From positions 62,001 to 126,000 of the forward strand of contig NZ_JABBFZ010000016.1 of assembly GCF_012927125.1 (NCBI RefSeq): DNA of 64,000 nucleotides, in the 5' to 3' direction. Shown piece by piece: positions 61,994 to 64,000 of the stretch; position 1 is the stretch's first letter, and each line of letters opens with the position of its first letter. Origin of the DNA: Paraburkholderia antibiotica (lineage in GTDB: Bacteria > Pseudomonadota > Gammaproteobacteria > Burkholderiales > Burkholderiaceae). The position numbers and the translations under genes are program-made. The notes under the pieces were generated by a model that worked only from the letters and a program-made list of their open reading frames with translations, was not told the DNA's origin and made no database searches.

Positions 61994-63496
61994 TTATCTG
62001 GTGGCCGCATCGTCCACATCGTCGACCACGCTCGATAGCGGCGCCGCCACGTGTTCGAGCGATTTGCGCTCCGCGTCGACACCCCAGATCGCCGCGACGA
62101 CAGCAGCCGCCAGCATCAGCGCGGACCCTACCAGATAACCCGAAAACACTTCGCTGCGCTGCTGCGTATCGATCAGCCGGCCAAAAAACGCCGGCCCGAT
62201 GATGCCGCCGAGCGCGGTGCCGAACGCGTAGAACACGGCGATCGCGAGCGCGCGGATTTCGAGCGGGAACGATTCGCTGACCGTCAGGTACGCGGAACTC
62301 GCGGCTGCCGACGCGAAGAAGAAAATCACCATCCACGCGATCGTCTGCGTGACGACGGTGAGCAACTGCTGCTCGAACAGATAGCCGGACACCGTCAGCA
62401 GGAGCGCCGACATCGCGTAGGTCGTAGCGATCATCTTGCGCCGCCCGATCACGTCGAACAGCCGGCCGAGCACCAGCGGCCCGAGGAAATTGCCGAGCGC
62501 GAACGGCAGCAGATACCAGCCGATGTCGTCGCCCGGCACGTGATAGAAGTCGGTCAGCACCAGCGCATAAGTGAAGAAGATCGCGTTGTAGAAGAACGCC
62601 TGCGCGGTCATCAGCGTGAGACCGACCAGCGCGCGGCGTCGGTGCACGTTGAAAAGCGTGTGAAACACCTCGCGCAACGGCGTGTGCTGACGCGCGCGCA
62701 GACACAGGCGGGTGAGGGCGTCGTCGGCGAGCCTGTGGCCGTCGGCGCGAAAACGCGTCTCGATGCCCTCGACGATTGCGCGCGCGTCGCGTTCGTCGCC
62801 ATGCGTGAGCAGCCAGCGCGGGCTTTCGGGGACCCAGATGCGCATCGGCAGGATCGCCAGCGCGAGCACCGCGCCGATGAAAAAGCACGCGCGCCAGCCC
62901 CAGTCGGCGGGCAGCAGGTTCGGATCGAGCAGCACCAGCGAGCCGGCCGCGCCGAGTCCCGCGCCGACCCAGAAGGTGCCGTTAATGCCGAGATCGGTCC
63001 AGCCGCGCACGCGCGCCGGCGTGAATTCCTGGATCGTCGAATTGATCGCCGTGTATTCGCCGCCGATGCCCGCGCCGGTCAGAAAGCGGAACAGCATGAA
63101 GCTGGCGAGATTCCACGACAGCGCGGTCGCCGCGGTCGCGGCCAGATACAGCGCCAGCGTGATGAAAAAGAGCTTGCGGCGGCCGAGCCGGTCGGTCAGC
63201 CAGCCGAAGCCAAGCGCGCCGAGCACCGCGCCGGCGATGTACGCGCTGCCGGCGAGGCCGACGTCGGCATTCGAGAAGCGCAGCGCCGGGCTCGTTTTCA
63301 GCGCGCTCGCGACCGCGCCGGCCAGCGTCACCTCGAGCCCGTCGAGCAGCCATGTCACGCCGAGCGCGACGACGATCAGCGTGTGAAAGCGTCCCCACGG
63401 CAGACGGTCGAGCCGCGACGGCAGATCGGTTTCGATGAGCGTGGCGGTCGGGTTGCGGGTCGTATCGTTCATGGCGGCGGTCGGCGGCACGCTCAT
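61994..63496 (-). CDS. MFS transporter (sugar or organic acid:H+ symporter type)
   Basis: A 500-residue MFS protein. Signatures include LGFGWLTDRLGRRKLF, FLTGAGIGGEYTAINS and VPESPRWLL, the last typical of sugar/metabolite symporters. A long central loop follows TM6. AAGGAG lies 10 bases before the ATG at 63496. Convergent with the nitroreductase gene, divergent from the Hsp70-like gene. Confidence 0.88.
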   Translation of the reverse strand: MSVPPTAAMNDTTRNPTATLIETDLPSRLDRLPWGRFHTLIVVALGVTWLLDGLEVTLAGAVASALKTSPALRFSNADVGLAGSAYIAGAVLGALGFGWLTDRLGRRKLFFITLALYLAATAATALSWNLASFMLFRFLTGAGIGGEYTAINSTIQEFTPARVRGWTDLGINGTFWVGAGLGAAGSLVLLDPNLLPADWGWRACFFIGAVLALAILPMRIWVPESPRWLLTHGDERDARAIVEGIETRFRADGHRLADDALTRLCLRARQHTPLREVFHTLFNVHRRRALVGLTLMTAQAFFYNAIFFTYALVLTDFYHVPGDDIGWYLLPFALGNFLGPLVLGRLFDVIGRRKMIATTYAMSALLLTVSGYLFEQQLLTVVTQTIAWMVIFFFASAAASSAYLTVSESFPLEIRALAIAVFYAFGTALGGIIGPAFFGRLIDTQQRSEVFSGYLVGSALMLAAAVVAAIWGVDAERKSLEHVAAPLSSVVDDVDDAATR

Positions 63497-63694
63497 TGCG
63501 CAAAGTCTCCTTGTTGGCAAACGCTGGCGGCGTATTCGGGCGGGAATGTGCGGGCAAGCAATCGCCGTTCCGCCGGCCAGATTTCAAACGATACCGCCGC
63601 GGTCCTGGCCGCCTCAGTTGATACCGTCGGAGTTTTCGTGATACAAAGCCGCTCCCCTTTCTGTCCGCGCCAGCCGTGAGCGGCGATTCCTGCC

Positions 63695-64000
63695 ATGAAC
63701 TATTGCGCGATTGATTTCGGCACTTCCAACTCGGCTGTCGCGATTCCGGACGGTGCACAACTGAGGCTGGCGCCGGTCGAGGGCGCGTACACGACGCTGC
63801 CCACCGCCGTGTTCTTCAATACCGACGAAGACACCACCGAATTCGGGCGCGCGGCGCTCGCGGCCTATATCGACGGCTTCGACGGCCGGTTGATGCGCTC
63901 GATGAAAAGCATCCTCGGCTCGCCTCTCGCCGAGAACACGACCGACCTCGGCGACGGCAGCGCGATCAAATACACCGACGTGATCGCGACCTTTTTGAAT
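63695..64000 (+). CDS. Hsp70-family protein, N-terminal part (YegD-like), cut by window end
   Basis: The first 102 codons of an Hsp70/actin-fold protein: YCAIDFGTSNSAVAIPDG is the phosphate-1 loop, followed by TTLPTAVFF and the LMRSMKSILGS segment of YegD-like relatives. No stop before the window ends. Confidence 0.85.
   Translation, partial: MNYCAIDFGTSNSAVAIPDGAQLRLAPVEGAYTTLPTAVFFNTDEDTTEFGRAALAAYIDGFDGRLMRSMKSILGSPLAENTTDLGDGSAIKYTDVIATFLN

Overview
The window is high-GC (roughly two thirds G+C), densely packed chromosomal DNA from a betaproteobacterium of the Burkholderia/Paraburkholderia type. The order gltBD, mla–bolA–murA–his operon–tat, degS-like protease, nif3, petABC–sspAB, together with DUF1415, DUF1059 and a short-form HisG, supports this. 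Nearly all of it is core-chromosome housekeeping DNA. The genus is inferred; no marker gene such as rRNA is present.

Layout. 1–6.4 kb: glutamate synthase gltB–gltD, ended by a strong terminator. 6.5–9.1 kb (minus): an MFS transporter–dadA operon. 9.5–10.5 kb: an exported tyrosine-phosphatase-like lipoprotein that lacks its catalytic cysteine. 10.8–17.5 kb: a histidine kinase/response regulator pair, small secreted proteins, an orphan FlgH-like lipoprotein, a second closely related response regulator without a kinase, and two secreted unknowns. 17.7–20.5 kb: an SDR with an altered active site and an SbmA/BacA-like ABC transporter. 21.0–24.9 kb: a TPP riboswitch controlling thiO–thiS–thiG–thiE, with a previously easy-to-miss 39-codon Cys-rich reading frame translationally coupled to thiO. 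24.9–31.4 kb: the Mla lipid-trafficking operon (mlaF-E-D-A-C-B), an ABC-2 exporter pair and a BolA protein. 31.5–40.5 kb: murA and the complete hisGDCBHAFIE series. 40.6–43.5 kb: DUF4870, a HIT protein and tatABC. 43.6–49.9 kb: a periplasmic serine protease, a NIF3 protein, the cytochrome bc1 genes petABC, sspA, sspB, and tRNA-Thr.

The region after tRNA-Thr (49.95–55.9 kb) is the most accessory-looking part. It has a headless 3' gene remnant on the minus strand, an AT-rich stretch, a Tat-exported GH28 polygalacturonase-like lipoprotein, and an AT-rich intergenic island with two long direct repeats and two perfect 14-bp palindromes. A third, diverged copy of the same repeat lies in frame inside a flavoprotein gene 2 kb away. 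56.3–64 kb returns to ordinary genes: small DUFs, methyltransferases, a TetR regulator whose probable operators overlap the promoter of a divergent MFS transporter, a nitroreductase, another MFS transporter, and the start of an Hsp70-family gene cut by the window end.

Functionally the core genes cover nitrogen assimilation, histidine and thiamine synthesis, peptidoglycan precursor synthesis, outer-membrane lipid asymmetry, twin-arginine export (used by the Rieske protein and probably by the two RR-signal lipoproteins here), and respiration. The best candidates for undescribed biology are the AT-rich dispersed repeat with an in-gene copy, the TPP-controlled Cys-rich small ORF, and the two enzymes with substituted catalytic residues.
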